Shown: positions 62,609 through 64,000 of the stretch, in pieces
Numbering within the stretch: the first letter of the stretch is position 1
How the letters are laid out: every line of letters starts with the position of its first letter
NCBI RefSeq assembly: GCF_003429005.1
Contig: NZ_QVQV01000008.1
Location: 124,001-188,000, forward strand
Reading direction: 5' to 3'
Source of the DNA: Paraburkholderia sp. DHOC27
Lineage (GTDB): Bacteria > Pseudomonadota > Gammaproteobacteria > Burkholderiales > Burkholderiaceae
Length of the DNA: 64,000 bases
Notes under the pieces: model-generated
The model's database searches: none
What the model was told of the DNA's origin: nothing
Seen by the model: the letters and a program-made list of their open reading frames with translations, nothing else
Translations under genes and position numbers: made by a program

Positions 62609-63382
62609 TCACCAGCAGACGTAGCCGCCGTCGGCCAGCACGATCGAACCGGTCATCAGGCTCGACGCCTCGCTGGCGAGGAACAACGCCACGGACGCCA
62701 CTTCGTCCACCCGTCCGAGGCGATTCATCGGCGTGCCGCCCACCCAGTGACGGAACATCTCCTTGTCCTCGTACACATAGGCGTTCATTTCGGTGTCGAT
62801 GTAGGTGGGCGCGACCGCGTTGACACGCACGCCGCGTGCCCCCCATTCGGCGGCGAGCGAGCGCGTCAGATGATGCACCGCTGCCTTCGACGCGTTGTAG
62901 TTCGCCTGTTCCTGCGGCCGGTTGACGATGAAACCGGACATCGAGCCCACGTTGACGATACTGCCGCCGCCGTGTTCGAGCATGCCCTTGCCGAACGCGC
63001 GGCAACTCCAGAACACGCCGTTCAGATTCACGTCGATGACCTTGTTCCAGACCTCGTCCGACATCGTTTCCGCCGGATGATTCGAAATCGCGATGCCCGC
63101 GTTGTTGACCAGCACGTCCACGCGGCCATGCCGCGCAACCACCGCATCGTTCACGCGCTGCGCCGCGCCGGGGTCCGTCACGTCGAGCAGTTCGCCTTCA
63201 GCCGCGTGTCCTTTGGCGGACAACTGGCTCACCGCCGCGTCCAGCAGTTCCGCGTTCATATCGGTCAGCACCACGCGCGCGCCGGCTTCGGCGAGCGCTT
63301 CGGAAATGGCGAGGCCAATGCCGCGTGCCGCGCCCGTGACCACGGCCACCTTGCCGGTCAGCCTGAATTTGTCCAGATACAT
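62609..63382 (-). CDS. Short-chain dehydrogenase/reductase (SDR)
   Basis: 257 residues, AGAGGA upstream of ATG. VAVVTGAARGIGLAISEALAEAG (TGxxxGIG), NNAG at VDVLVNNAGIA, catalytic NVGSMSGFIVNRPQEQANYNASKAA with Y-x-x-x-K, IVLADGGYVCW end. Belongs to the sorbitol/arabitol/ribitol-dehydrogenase-like group. Confidence 0.93.
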   Translation of the reverse strand: MYLDKFRLTGKVAVVTGAARGIGLAISEALAEAGARVVLTDMNAELLDAAVSQLSAKGHAAEGELLDVTDPGAAQRVNDAVVARHGRVDVLVNNAGIAISNHPAETMSDEVWNKVIDVNLNGVFWSCRAFGKGMLEHGGGSIVNVGSMSGFIVNRPQEQANYNASKAAVHHLTRSLAAEWGARGVRVNAVAPTYIDTEMNAYVYEDKEMFRHWVGGTPMNRLGRVDEVASVALFLASEASSLMTGSIVLADGGYVCW

Positions 63383-63472
63383 CGTGCAATCCTCTTTGAT
63401 AGATGCTGCGGCCCGGCCGCTTTCGTGTTCGCGTTCGTTTTGACCAGCACACCTCGCGGCATGCCAGGCCCA

Positions 63473-64000
63473 CTACCCGGTCGTCTTCACCGCTGACGGC
63501 TTGCCGGCTGCTTCGGCCACGCGGCAGATTTCGTCGAACGCGGGTCCGCGCGAAGGAATCTCCGCATGGAACACCTCGGCGATCACCCGTGTCCAGCCGT
63601 AAATGAAGTAGGTCCAGCCATCCTCGATCTGGAGATTGCGCGACGCTGCCTGAGCCCGGGCCTGATCCAGAAAGACGAGCTCGCCGCGATAGTTCAGATC
63701 CCACACGATGGCACGCTGTGGAAACACGGCGGCATCCGTGAGCGGCGAACCCGGCGCGTCCTTGCCGAGACCCGTGGCATTGATGACGAGCGCACCCGGC
63801 GAAAGACGCGCGAGCACCGCGTCGTTGTCCTCGGGGCGCGGCGCCACCACGTACTCGCAGGGCACGCCCAGATCCAGCTCACGATGAATCCGCTCGATCT
63901 CTTCGAGACGCGCGGCCGAACGGTTCGACACGATCACTCTGGAAGGACGATTCGCCCCGCGCGAGCGCTGCATCAGGTGCCAGGTGAGTGCAATGGTCGA
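63473..64000 (-). CDS. Shikimate dehydrogenase-like protein, 5' end beyond window
   Basis: The frame stays open from 63473 to the right edge, giving at least 175 residues. It contains VIVSNRSAARLEEIERIHRELD (NADP-binding Arg after the strand), LVINATGLGKDAPGSPLTD, IVWDLNYRGELVFLDQARA, and C-terminal WTYFIYGWTRVIAEVFHAEIP. These match the SDH/AroE-type C-terminal half, though as an AroE-like paralogue rather than core AroE. First known gene in the leftward operon; the N-terminal substrate domain lies outside. Confidence 0.85.
   Translation of the reverse strand, partial: STIALTWHLMQRSRGANRPSRVIVSNRSAARLEEIERIHRELDLGVPCEYVVAPRPEDNDAVLARLSPGALVINATGLGKDAPGSPLTDAAVFPQRAIVWDLNYRGELVFLDQARAQAASRNLQIEDGWTYFIYGWTRVIAEVFHAEIPSRGPAFDEICRVAEAAGKPSAVKTTG

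Noticed and set aside
1..64000. rRNA, tRNA, insertion sequences, integrases or prophage genes
   Set aside because: No recognisable RNA fold, transposase, integrase or phage structural motif was seen on either strand.

Overview
The window is GC-rich, densely coding bacterial DNA. Its gene content fits the family Burkholderiaceae, most probably an environmental or plant-associated Paraburkholderia-type organism. Pointers are the IrlR/CusR-type regulator beside an OprM-type RND cassette, a bacteriophytochrome with its own heme oxygenase, and many ABC and sugar or polyol catabolic operons. This placement is inferred from gene style, not from a marker gene. No rRNA, tRNA, IS element, integrase or CRISPR array was seen, so the window looks like ordinary chromosomal accessory content.

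Layout, left to right. At 1-3.8 kb are a cut-off membrane protein, a secreted repeat protein ending in a PGHW motif, a PRC-barrel protein, a free-methionine-R-sulfoxide reductase and a DUF899 protein. At 4.0-7.0 kb are a membrane diguanylate cyclase and a DAHP synthase. At 7.0-15.3 kb is a leftward RND efflux cassette (permease, adaptor, outer-membrane lipoprotein) followed by a heavy-metal-type two-component pair. At 16.1-22.1 kb is a red/far-red light-sensing island: bacteriophytochrome kinase, two stand-alone receivers, a PAS histidine kinase and the biliverdin-producing heme oxygenase. At 22.4-27.1 kb are a LysE exporter, a small membrane protein, a SulP/STAS transporter and a RIO kinase.

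At 27.1-34.0 kb is a leftward beta-glucoside operon (GH1 beta-glucosidase, binding protein, two permeases, ATPase, LacI regulator). A perfect 16-bp LacI-type operator lies just upstream of the GTG start of the glucosidase. At 34.3-45.4 kb are a DUF4410 lipoprotein, a gamma-glutamyltransferase-like enzyme, a flavin reductase, a GntR regulator, a polysaccharide-deacetylase/PuuE-like enzyme, a divergent polyamine-type ABC importer and an MHS-family symporter. Together these look like uptake and breakdown of an unknown nitrogenous compound. At 45.5-51.3 kb are a Tat-exported beta-propeller protein, a GH13 alpha-glucosidase and a PBP1A-type transpeptidase.

At 51.4-53.7 kb is a HipBA-type module with two striking features. 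Four 18-bp operators repeat at an exact 27-bp period upstream, and the HipB-like protein carries a roughly 170-residue Lys/Ala-rich, histone-H1-like tail. At 53.8-57.3 kb are a TonB-dependent receptor with a Fur-box-like site, an O-methyltransferase and a tiny lipoprotein. From 57.5 kb to the right edge is a tightly packed leftward operon (AroE-like protein, two SDRs, UlaG-like metallohydrolase, xylulokinase-like FGGY kinase, HAD phosphatase, iron-type alcohol dehydrogenase). It appears to encode a sugar or polyol catabolic route that I cannot match to a known pathway.

Most promising for new biology: the tailed HipB with its periodic operator array, the phytochrome island with its split receivers, and the unassigned polyol operon.
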